From Trichomonas vaginalis G3 (taxonomy: Eukaryota; Parabasalia; Trichomonadida; Trichomonadidae): a stretch of 64,000 nucleotides of DNA. Below are positions 24,685-32,977 of this stretch, one piece after another (positions within the stretch are counted from its first letter, which is position 1; every line of letters starts with the position of its first letter). The position numbers were made by a program, and so were the translations under genes. The DNA lies in the NCBI RefSeq assembly GCF_026262505.1, contig NC_067204.1:11302522-11366521 (forward strand). Direction: 5' to 3'. The notes below the pieces were generated by a model. It made no database searches, was not told the origin of the DNA, and was given only the letters and a program-made list of their open reading frames with translations.

Positions 24685-27120
24685 TCAAGAAACAGCTCGT
24701 TTATTAAGACTAATGATAAAATTCGTGAGAAGGGCAATCTCATATTCATAACATTTATTAATATGAATAGTTTTATAAATTAAGAGCGGAATAGAGATAT
24801 TTTCAATAGATATATATTGAAGGACAGCAATTGTTGTTCGATCTGAAAGGGTTGTTGTGTTATCAAAGCGAACATGAACTCTTTTTTCTCCAAATAATTT
24901 TTTACAATTATCCGATAAGACTATTTGATTTGTGATAAATAAATTACTTTCATATGGAAATGCAGGATAAGAATAATCGTAATTCACATTAAATTTTCCT
25001 GAAATGGTGATATTCATTGGATTTTCAATATCCTTGAATGGATCAGATCCAAATGTAAGTGAATAGAAGGTGTTTTGGAAAGTAATATTAATAAAGTTTT
25101 CGCAGCGAGAAAATGCATAATTTCCAATAGATGTTACACCTTCTGGGATTGTGATACTTGTTAATGATGTACATGAAGAAAATGCAAAATCTCCAATAGA
25201 TGTTACACTTTCTGGGATTATAACAACTGCTAAAGATGTGCAATATTCAAATGCATTAAAGCCAATAGATGTTACACGTCGAGGGATTGTGATATTTGTT
25301 AATGATGTGCAAGAAGAAAATGCATTATTTCCAATTAATGTTACACCTTCTGGGATTGTGATACTTGTTAATGATGTACATGAAGAAAATGCAAAATCTC
25401 CAATAGATGTTACACTTTCTGGGATTATAACAACTGCTAAAGATGTGCAATATTCAAATGCATTAAAGCCAATAGATGTTACACGTCGAGGGATTGTGAT
25501 ATTTGTTAATGATGTGCAAGAAGAAAATGCATTATTTCCAATTAATGTTACACCTTCTGGGATTGTGATACTTGTTAATGATGTACATGAAGAAAATGCA
25601 AAATCTCCAATAGATGTTACACTTTCTGGGATTATAACAACTGCTAAAGATGTGCAATATTTAAATGCTTTAAAGCCAATAGATGTTACACTTTCAGGGA
25701 TTGTGATACTTGTTAATGATGTGCAAGAAGAAAATGAATCACTTTCAATAGATGTTACACTTTCTGGAATTGTGATATTTGTTAATGATGTACATGAAGA
25801 AAATACACTACTTCCAATATATGTTACACTTTCTGGGATTGTGATACTTGTTAATGATGTGCAAGAAGAAAATGCATGATCTCGAATATATATTACACTT
25901 CCAGGGATTGTGATATTTGTTAATGATGTGCAAGAAGAAAATGCATGATCTCGAATATATATTACACTTCCAGGGATTGTGATATTTGTTAATGATGTGC
26001 AAGAAGAAAATGCAAAATCTCCAATAGATGTCACACTTTCTGGGATTGTGATATTTGTTAATGATGTGCAATATTTAAATGCTTTAAAGCCAATAGATGT
26101 TACACTTTCAGAGATTGTGATACTTGTTAATGATGTGCAAGAAGAAAATGAATCACTTTCAATAGATGTTACACTTTCTGGGATTGTGATATTTGTTAAT
26201 GATGTGCAATATTCAAATGCATAATCTCCAATAGATGTTACACTTTCAGGGATTGTGATATTTGTTAATGATGTGCAATAAGAAAACGCACCACTGCCAA
26301 TCCATGCAATATTGTTATGAAGTTTAATAGATGTAATATTCACATGATAAAAGCAATAACCGGAAATATTCGTAACATAATTAGGAACAATATATTCGCT
26401 TTCTGAATATGATTTAAAAACCCTAAATAATGTTGAATTATCTGTTCCTGAAAATAAAGATTTAGTATCACTCTTAAAATATTCATTTTCTGGATCAACT
26501 GTTATGGTTTCTAAAGATTTACAATCACAAAATGCTTCAGAAGATATTTCACTAAGTGATTTTGGAATAAAAAATGTTAAAAGATTTGTCTCATAAAAGC
26601 AATTTGTGTTTAATTTTTTTAATTTAGAATTTTTTGAAACGTTTATGGTTGTTAATCCACTATAATAAAATGCATATTCATAAATAGTTTTTACAGAATC
26701 TGGTAAATCTATTGATGTTAGAGCTCTATTATTATAAAAGCATTTTTTCCCTATACTTGAAATATTTGGAGGGAACACAATAATTTTCAATCTTTCACAT
26801 AATTTAAAGACTGATTCATTAAGTAATGTAAGATGATTGCAATTACTGAGATCGGCTGATTCTATAATTGTCCAACAAAAGCTATAATTACTAATACTGA
26901 TAATCTCACTGCCTTCTTCAAATTTAATTGATGTGATTCCATATTTACAATTCATGAAGGCATAATTATTTTCATCTTCGCTATATATTTCTTTGACAGT
27001 TCGAGGAATAACAATTTCACTAATTAATCCCGCTGAACAACTAATAAGAACTTCTTCACTTTCATCTCTGTAACCAAATGGTTCAAAACTAGTAATTTGA
27101 TAAAAAATAAAGAAAATCAT
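24685..27120 (-). CDS. BspA-like leucine-rich repeat surface protein
   Basis: An 811-residue protein built mainly from 23-residue LRR_5/TpLRR repeats of the form CTSLTNITIPESVTSIGDYAF. A diverged N-terminal LRR part covers residues 1-230. About 16-18 near-identical repeats follow at residues 270-690, then a non-repeat C-terminal 110 residues. This is the BspA-like family, hugely expanded in Trichomonas and linked to surface adhesion. I see no C-terminal transmembrane helix, and the N-terminal MIFFIFYQITS is only a weak candidate signal. A 69-residue block is repeated three times almost exactly, so the gene has expanded recently. Confidence 0.9.
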   Translation of the reverse strand: MIFFIFYQITSFEPFGYRDESEEVLISCSAGLISEIVIPRTVKEIYSEDENNYAFMNCKYGITSIKFEEGSEIISISNYSFCWTIIESADLSNCNHLTLLNESVFKLCERLKIIVFPPNISSIGKKCFYNNRALTSIDLPDSVKTIYEYAFYYSGLTTINVSKNSKLKKLNTNCFYETNLLTFFIPKSLSEISSEAFCDCKSLETITVDPENEYFKSDTKSLFSGTDNSTLFRVFKSYSESEYIVPNYVTNISGYCFYHVNITSIKLHNNIAWIGSGAFSYCTSLTNITIPESVTSIGDYAFEYCTSLTNITIPESVTSIESDSFSSCTSLTSITISESVTSIGFKAFKYCTSLTNITIPESVTSIGDFAFSSCTSLTNITIPGSVIYIRDHAFSSCTSLTNITIPGSVIYIRDHAFSSCTSLTSITIPESVTYIGSSVFSSCTSLTNITIPESVTSIESDSFSSCTSLTSITIPESVTSIGFKAFKYCTSLAVVIIPESVTSIGDFAFSSCTSLTSITIPEGVTLIGNNAFSSCTSLTNITIPRRVTSIGFNAFEYCTSLAVVIIPESVTSIGDFAFSSCTSLTSITIPEGVTLIGNNAFSSCTSLTNITIPRRVTSIGFNAFEYCTSLAVVIIPESVTSIGDFAFSSCTSLTSITIPEGVTSIGNYAFSRCENFINITFQNTFYSLTFGSDPFKDIENPMNITISGKFNVNYDYSYPAFPYESNLFITNQIVLSDNCKKLFGEKRVHVRFDNTTTLSDRTTIAVLQYISIENISIPLLIYKTIHINKCYEYEIALLTNFIISLNKRAVS
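25145..25765. repeat. Three 207-bp tandem units in the BspA-like gene
   Basis: Units starting near 25145, 25352 and 25559 are almost identical and each encode three LRRs (69 residues). Further 69-bp units to the right are more diverged. The exact multiple of 69 keeps the frame. This is an unequal crossover or slippage footprint. Confidence 0.8.
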
Positions 27121-27585
27121 GTTTAAATAATATTATTGTCTTTTGATTTTTATATAAAATAGAAAGATATGGTTCATTTATTTGTAAAATATAAATCTCA
27201 AATGAATCTGTAAATGAACAATTTGATGAGTGATGAATATTTATATAAAATGATATGAATATCTAACGAAAATATTATGATTTATATGTCGAAGATACCA
27301 ATTGGAAATTGTTTAAATTTCAATGGGAATTATGAAGCGTAATGTAAAATTAATTCATCACTGAACTCATTATATTATATTAAAAGACGATTCTACTTAC
27401 GACTAGTATAATTCTTCATGAAATTGAAGATGAATGATCGGAGATATGATTGAATTCATTTATTGACTGCGATATTTTGTAATTACATCAAAAATTTGCA
27501 AGTAATTCACTCTGATTGAAAGTTTTCCAGCGCAAAGAGAGCACATTCACCAATTATCTCAATTTTTGAATAGTTTACATTTCTA
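27121..27585. other. Intergenic stretch upstream of the BspA-like gene
   Basis: A+T-rich with no supported gene. It should hold the promoter of the BspA-like gene. No clear initiator is seen directly before its ATG. Confidence 0.4.
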
Positions 27586-27840
27586 TTATTTCTTCCCAAC
27601 ATCATTTAGAGTATACTGACCACTTTCTGACATTCTCTCATTTAATGATTTTGGTATAAAAAATGTTAAAAAATTTTGTCCCCAAAAAGCATCCTCTACG
27701 TAATTTTGAGCATTTTTTGCACTCCATGTAAAACCATTATGTGCAAAATTTCCATGAAATGATTCTTCATAAATAGTTTCTACAGAATCAGGCAAATCTA
27801 TTGATGCTAGAGCATAAGTGTTATAAAAGCATCTTATTCC
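27586..27840 (-). pseudogene. BspA-like LRR remnant
   Basis: The minus strand encodes pieces that match the N-terminal part of the neighbouring BspA-like protein: ASIDLPDSVETIYEESF (compare TSIDLPDSVKTIYEYAF) and FLTFFIPKSLNERMSES (compare LLTFFIPKSLSEISSEA). There is no start codon in place, and the match ends abruptly on both sides. It is a truncated tandem relative of the host LRR gene, with the order of segments kept. Confidence 0.75.
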
Positions 27841-27942
27841 TTTAAAGATGAAAAATATTTTAGGAATAAATAAAAGAGAAATAAAAATACAACAGAATTA
27901 TACAAAATAAAAATAAAAATGAAAATGAAATGATAATGATAG

Positions 27943-29985
27943 TTATTTGGGAGTTTCGGGTTGTCGTACAATGAATGGTGTGTAATCTTTAAGTTCGAAA
28001 TCGTATTCCCAGTCTGCAAGTGATGAAATGAAAATGTCGATCTTCTCGATTGCGAAGTTTTCGCGTGGAACATTTCCAAGTTGTGGAATAGGTTTCTTAA
28101 CTTCCGTGCAAACTTCTTTAGCTGCACTTGCCCATGCACCGATGTTCTCAACTGCTAACTGAAGTTCGCTGATACGCTCTGAATCACTCTTGTGTGAATT
28201 GACAAAAAGTTCGTTGATCATCTTGTCCAAGTTTCGGATGAGTGATCGCTTCTTCTGGATCATCTTGTTAACTGAAAGACACTTGGATGGTGTCTCCTGT
28301 TGTGCAACTAACTCAAGACGAGTGGAAAGTGGATAGTCAACAATCTGATTGAGAATCTCGATACGCAACAAAATAAGTTTGGCAACAATGCGAAGACATT
28401 CTTCTTTAGCTTCATTGGCTGCCATACGAAGACAGTCTGCTTCTTCCCAGCTAGCACCGATCTGGTCAAGAAGAACAACTTCTGTACGTGCACTCTCCAT
28501 CTCTTGACGTGACTCTTCTTGGCGGTGACGAAGGTGTGTCTCTTTCTCTTCCCGCATAGATGCAATCAACTGTGCAAGTTGTTGTGATTTAGCGAGTTTC
28601 CGGTCGACATCTTCGTTGGTGCAGTCAAGAGGACGGCTGTTCCTGATGTTAGCGACGTAGTTAGAGAATGAAAGATGGTCGATCTTTTCGCTGAGAGAAA
28701 TGGCTTTGTCACGTGCTGATTTACGCTCAATCTTAGATTGTTCGATGAACTTGCGAAGTTCAACGTATTTGTCGCGGTCGTAGTGTGAAGGAGTGACGTT
28801 TCGAAGGTTGGAAATCTTAGGCTGGTTCTTGATGCTGCTTTTAAGACTGATGATACGGAATTTGACTTCGTTCAACTTATCCAAATCATCAAAGACTGTT
28901 TTTGAGTTTTCGATGACATCTTGACCAACACCGCATTCTGTCGCTTTACTAAGGAACTGATCACGGATTTCTACAAGTCGGTTGTCGATAGTGTTCTTTC
29001 GACTTGGAATTGTGAACTCTTGGATAGAGTATTTAAGCTGGTTAGAAACAAACTTTGTGAAGCTTTGTGTATCTTTGATGTTGCATGATGGAGTGTTCTT
29101 TGAAATGGAATATGTCAGAAATGTATCGTAATTACGAGAAATACAATGAAATGCGACACCGTTTCCGACAAGTGCTGATGTATATACAAAAACACCATCG
29201 AAATTAACATCTAGTTTGTATTTAAACCAAATGTTATGGTCGAAGTTAAATAACCATGTACTTTGTGGCTTTTTCTGTGCATCATAGCCTCCAATGCAGA
29301 ATAGCAGTGTATATATTTCGGCTGTATAATGTCCTGTCGTAGCAATTTCGTAGGGTGATTCGATTCTTTCGAAAGTTTTCGCTTCAAAATCGATTATGTA
29401 TAGTTTACTGGAAACACCTTCTGGTGAGGTGCCACCATAAAGTAAGAATTTACCATTAGAAAGTAAAGTGATTGAATGTGAGTGTAATTGTAATGGAAAA
29501 TTAAGAGATATTTGCTTTGTAACTGATGTTTCTAAATCAACAAAATAAAAATCGGCGTTGTTGAATGTTTTATCTTCACGAAGACCACCATGAATAAGTA
29601 ATTGATGATCTCCTGCATAACAAGCCGCTGGTGAGATTAGAGGAGGAACATTTGTTGCAAGGTAATCCCAATTTTTACCATCCCAAAACCATAAATCGTT
29701 GTATACAATATTATCTTCATCTTCGCCACCAAAAAACACAATTCCTTTAGGAACCGAGATCATTTTTTGTCCGCTTCGTTGTGTAAATGGTATATCTGCA
29801 ACTTGATTCCATGAAAATGCACTGTCTTCGTTTCGAATAAATCCTGAAAGAACTAATTTATAGATTTTCTGGTAACAAAGATAAACAGTATCCTCGAAAA
29901 AAGCTAGATTAACAAGTTTTCGCATGTCATCATGCTCAAATACTGGAGGATTCTTAATAGGCTTTACTACTGTTTTATTCGACAT
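27943..29985 (-). CDS. Kelch-repeat / coiled-coil protein
   Basis: A 680-residue protein. Residues 40-310 form a kelch beta-propeller with typical GG motifs (IVFFGGEDEDNIVYNDLWFW, LLIHGGLREDKTFNNADFY, FLLYGGTSPEG, LLFCIGGYD). Residues 340-640 are helical and coiled-coil, with RKFIEQSKIERKSARDK and repeated SQQLAQLIASMREEKETHLR. Kelch plus coiled coil is common in cytoskeletal and trafficking proteins of protists. The region 28000-28900 has fewer A/T runs than its neighbours, consistent with a well-expressed gene. Partners are unknown. Confidence 0.8.
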   Translation of the reverse strand: MSNKTVVKPIKNPPVFEHDDMRKLVNLAFFEDTVYLCYQKIYKLVLSGFIRNEDSAFSWNQVADIPFTQRSGQKMISVPKGIVFFGGEDEDNIVYNDLWFWDGKNWDYLATNVPPLISPAACYAGDHQLLIHGGLREDKTFNNADFYFVDLETSVTKQISLNFPLQLHSHSITLLSNGKFLLYGGTSPEGVSSKLYIIDFEAKTFERIESPYEIATTGHYTAEIYTLLFCIGGYDAQKKPQSTWLFNFDHNIWFKYKLDVNFDGVFVYTSALVGNGVAFHCISRNYDTFLTYSISKNTPSCNIKDTQSFTKFVSNQLKYSIQEFTIPSRKNTIDNRLVEIRDQFLSKATECGVGQDVIENSKTVFDDLDKLNEVKFRIISLKSSIKNQPKISNLRNVTPSHYDRDKYVELRKFIEQSKIERKSARDKAISLSEKIDHLSFSNYVANIRNSRPLDCTNEDVDRKLAKSQQLAQLIASMREEKETHLRHRQEESRQEMESARTEVVLLDQIGASWEEADCLRMAANEAKEECLRIVAKLILLRIEILNQIVDYPLSTRLELVAQQETPSKCLSVNKMIQKKRSLIRNLDKMINELFVNSHKSDSERISELQLAVENIGAWASAAKEVCTEVKKPIPQLGNVPRENFAIEKIDIFISSLADWEYDFELKDYTPFIVRQPETPK

Positions 29986-30365
29986 TTATAAAATTTTTTT
30001 TATATTTTGAATCGTGCAATAAAATCATTATTACATAGCACGAGAGCAAAGAATATACTATGAATGTTCCATGGCTAAGTAATAGCATGCTTCTTCAAAG
30101 TCAATAATGAGTTTTTCTTCAATATCGAAATCAAATTCACTTCACTTAATGACTTCTATTGATTCTCGATTGATTTATAAGAAACGCATGAACTATAACA
30201 TAAGATAATTCAGCCAAACTTCTTTGTTTAGAAAATTCCAATAAATCCTATAGAAAATAATCTTTTATCTTGTGAATTTCTAAGCATATTTGATTAATAC
30301 TTTTCATGGTTTTACGTATTATGTGAAAAATTAATATAATAAAAAAAATTTTTTTTAATAAACAC
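29986..30365. other. Intergenic stretch between kelch and PDI-like genes
   Basis: About 380 A+T-rich bases between two minus-strand genes. A frame on the minus strand is a shadow of the PDI-like 3' end. No other feature is seen. Confidence 0.4.
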
Positions 30366-31811
30366 TTACAATTCAGTTCTAACTCCTGTTTCATCATCAA
30401 GGAAGTCAACAACAGCCTCTTTGTTGAATTTTCCAGTATAAAGTTCTGGTTTATCCTTAGATCCTCTGTTAAACAGATACAAACAAGGAGTTCTCTTTGG
30501 TTCTGGTCCGTAAACAATATCATTAGCATGTACATTCAAAGCAGCGAGTCTGACTCTCTTTACAGACTTGTTCATAAATTCATCAGCAATTTCAGTGAAA
30601 ATATCCTTGAAACGCTGGAATTGTTGATCCCAAGGTTCAAAGTATAACACGAGAACAGCAACATCAGGGTCAATAACCTCTTCTTTGAAGTTATTTGCTG
30701 ATAAGAATCTGATTGAGCCATTATAGTCTTGAGGAACGTCCGAGGACTTCACTTCTGCCTTCATCTTGCCATCCAGGTACTCAATGATCCATGAGGAAAT
30801 GTCTTCGTATATGAAATCTGCATCTTCTGGAAAACGGTTTTTGGTAAATTTGTTTCTACCTGTATATTGAAGGATTGCGACGCATGGATCTGCGTAGCGG
30901 CTGAATCCAAGGTCCATCATGAATCTGTTTCCTGTAACAGCGTCAATTTGTGTGAAATTCAGATCTTCTCCGAAATTTTCTGACAATTTCACAATTGTTG
31001 GCATAATTTGAGCACGCGGTTCTTCATTTACGGGTACAAAGAATACAATTACTGGTTTCTTCTTGATGTAATCGTCTTGTTTGTTGATTTGGAAAACATT
31101 GATCAATGGCCTTGAATTATAGTTAATCCAGGACGTAATATCGATAAGAGATGCTGTAGAGAAGTCTTCGTTGTATGTAGCTTGAGCGTGATCAACATTT
31201 CGATATAATTTTAATGTAGGGAATTTGGAAACATTTAAATCATCGGCGAGTAATTCATCTGCAACAAGACCGAATGTGAAGTTATCTCTAAGGATCTCAG
31301 ATAACTCTGTGAACTTATCAAAGTCTGGACCTCCAACTTTTGGAATAAATAGGACGACAGTGACTTCATTGCCTTCTATGACATCCTGTGCTGATGGATA
31401 ATCATCAAATGTTGTAAAGGGCATGCCTGTTTTTGACATAACGAAATTAAGGAATCCGCCTGTTGTTTGTGAGCCATAATAATTGCAAATCCTCTTACCA
31501 TATCGGTAAAAGTAATAGCCTCGTGTATAAATAAGATTCAATTTACGTACAATATTTCTATTTTTTTCACCATCTAAAACGCCAAAGTAACATCTTGTGC
31601 CTAGACCAGATGCTGTTGCAAGGAAATCGCGAACTGCACGATATTGCTCGTTCTTATCGCCACCTTGGTAAATAAATAAGAAAAATGCAGGAAGTTCTTT
31701 GACTGTTCGTGAGAAATTGGACTCTGTTAGATAGAGTATGTTGGTCTCTTCTAAATTCTTACTTAATTTTGATTGCTTGGATAAAGTTAAAGCAAGAAAA
31801 AACGAAAGCAT
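30366..31811 (-). CDS. Protein disulfide isomerase-like ER protein lacking CxxC active sites
   Basis: A 481-residue protein with an N-terminal signal-like stretch (MLSFFLALTLSKQS) and four consecutive thioredoxin-like folds. Strand motifs are AFFLFIYQGG, VTVVLFIPKVGG with KFPTLKLYRN, KPVIVFFVPVNE and VAVLVLYFEPWD. This is the PDI a-b-b'-a' layout and length. Where catalytic domains carry CGHC, the sequence reads YQGGDKNEQ and FEPWDQQFQ, so it should have no oxidoreductase activity. It ends in RTEL, a possible ER-retention variant. A chaperone or redox-inactive scaffold in the ER is likely. Confidence 0.75.
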   Translation of the reverse strand: MLSFFLALTLSKQSKLSKNLEETNILYLTESNFSRTVKELPAFFLFIYQGGDKNEQYRAVRDFLATASGLGTRCYFGVLDGEKNRNIVRKLNLIYTRGYYFYRYGKRICNYYGSQTTGGFLNFVMSKTGMPFTTFDDYPSAQDVIEGNEVTVVLFIPKVGGPDFDKFTELSEILRDNFTFGLVADELLADDLNVSKFPTLKLYRNVDHAQATYNEDFSTASLIDITSWINYNSRPLINVFQINKQDDYIKKKPVIVFFVPVNEEPRAQIMPTIVKLSENFGEDLNFTQIDAVTGNRFMMDLGFSRYADPCVAILQYTGRNKFTKNRFPEDADFIYEDISSWIIEYLDGKMKAEVKSSDVPQDYNGSIRFLSANNFKEEVIDPDVAVLVLYFEPWDQQFQRFKDIFTEIADEFMNKSVKRVRLAALNVHANDIVYGPEPKRTPCLYLFNRGSKDKPELYTGKFNKEAVVDFLDDETGVRTEL

Positions 31812-32167
31812 TTATAAATGGTTGAATAGATAAAAAATTTTTGCTAACTTGCTCGTTTCTCAGATTTATTGATCAAAAACATGGCGATTATGATATGTAG
31901 TAGATGTATATTGAAATTCATATCTTATCATAGCGAGGATTTTAATTTTCAAAATTTTGAAAAAGATTTTCAAGATTCTGGTTTATAAAACCAAATGAAA
32001 ATGGTTACTAAAAACATGGTATATTATTTTTGAATGCATTTATTAAAATGCGGTGTTTACATTACAAATTCAGTGATATCTTTAGAAATTCAAAGCTATT
32101 TTTAATAGAGTAGGTCAAGAAAGTAAAGAAACCATATTTCAATGAAGTAGAGTGAAAGGAATTAGAG
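31812..32167. other. Intergenic stretch between PDI-like and RPS20 genes
   Basis: About 355 A+T-rich bases with no reading frame of interest. The PDI-like gene promoter should lie next to 31812. I see no repeat or RNA gene. Confidence 0.4.
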
Positions 32168-32566
32168 CTAAATATAGTAATATAAATGAATTTGTTTACT
32201 CATGATAACTGAAACTTCGACATGAACGTCTGGTTCAAGTGCAATCTGGGTGACCTGCTTAACAGCTTCAGCGGTTCCCTGGAAATCAATAACACGCTTG
32301 TAAATACGAAGTTCGAAATGGTCGTATGTTTCTGTACCGTTACCGCATGGTGCACGGCGTGTTGTAATGCGCAGGCGGCGGCGTGGCATTGGGATTGGTC
32401 CGCGGACTTCAAGATTGCCCTTCTTCAGCTTGCCCATAAGATTTCCGACAACTCTCTGAAGGTTTGGAAGCTTTGAAGATGTGATTGTGAGGCGAATCTT
32501 CTGGACTGGAAGATCCTCAATGATCTCCTTCTTTTCATCGCCAGTTGGAACGACGTGGTCAGCCAT
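32168..32566 (-). CDS. RPS20: Ribosomal protein uS10 (RPS20), 40S subunit
   Basis: A 132-residue protein. VQKIRLTITSSKLPNLQRVV, then GPIPMPRRRLRITTRRAPCG, then HFELRIYKRVIDF and VTQIALEPDVHVEVSVI match eukaryotic S20 throughout. S20 belongs to the 40S head. I chose MADHVVPTGDEKKE as the start; the longer frame adds a non-conserved hydrophobic stretch. The C-terminus runs about 10 residues past the usual end (MSKQIHLYYYI). The coding sequence is less A+T-rich than the surroundings, as expected for a highly expressed gene. Confidence 0.95.
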   Translation of the reverse strand: MADHVVPTGDEKKEIIEDLPVQKIRLTITSSKLPNLQRVVGNLMGKLKKGNLEVRGPIPMPRRRLRITTRRAPCGNGTETYDHFELRIYKRVIDFQGTAEAVKQVTQIALEPDVHVEVSVIMSKQIHLYYYI

Positions 32567-32573
32567 TACGTGG

Positions 32574-32578
32574 AAAGG
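32574..32578 (-). promoter_or_regulatory. CCTTT core-promoter word before RPS20
   Basis: On the minus strand CCTTT lies 8-12 bases before the RPS20 start. Some trichomonad genes lacking a TCA initiator use a CCTTT element (called M5) at the transcription start. No TCA initiator is seen here, so this is a candidate. Confidence 0.4.
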
Positions 32579-32977
32579 GCCAGCCAAACAGAGTAATTCA
32601 AATTTAAGAAGAAAAATTTGAATCATAATATAATAGATATATCTTTTATCCACATTCGGTATACTATAAAAATTCCTTGAAAATTCACAGTTATCTTTAG
32701 AAAAAATAATTCAAATTTTTATTGTGCTTGAATCAATGAAAAACTGCTTCATTTGGAAATTTAGTGACCGATATAATAATGTTTAATGCCTAATAAATTA
32801 ACTCCCGCAGCTTATATTTATTGAAAGTGGTATTTCTTGATAATTTGAACAAATATATTGGCATAAGCAGAATAACACGTGTTGTATAGTCTAAAATTAG
32901 AGTGCTTTGTTCTTAAAAATGTCAAAAACAGTTAATTAAATAAAATCATGATAAATTTCAAACATTTTATATTAAAA

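Noticed and set aside
25151-26224. Plus-strand repeat-rich open frames across the BspA-like gene
   Set aside because: They are antisense shadows of the 69-bp LRR periodicity on the minus strand.
32222-32476. Plus-strand cysteine/tryptophan-rich frame
   Set aside because: Antisense of RPS20.
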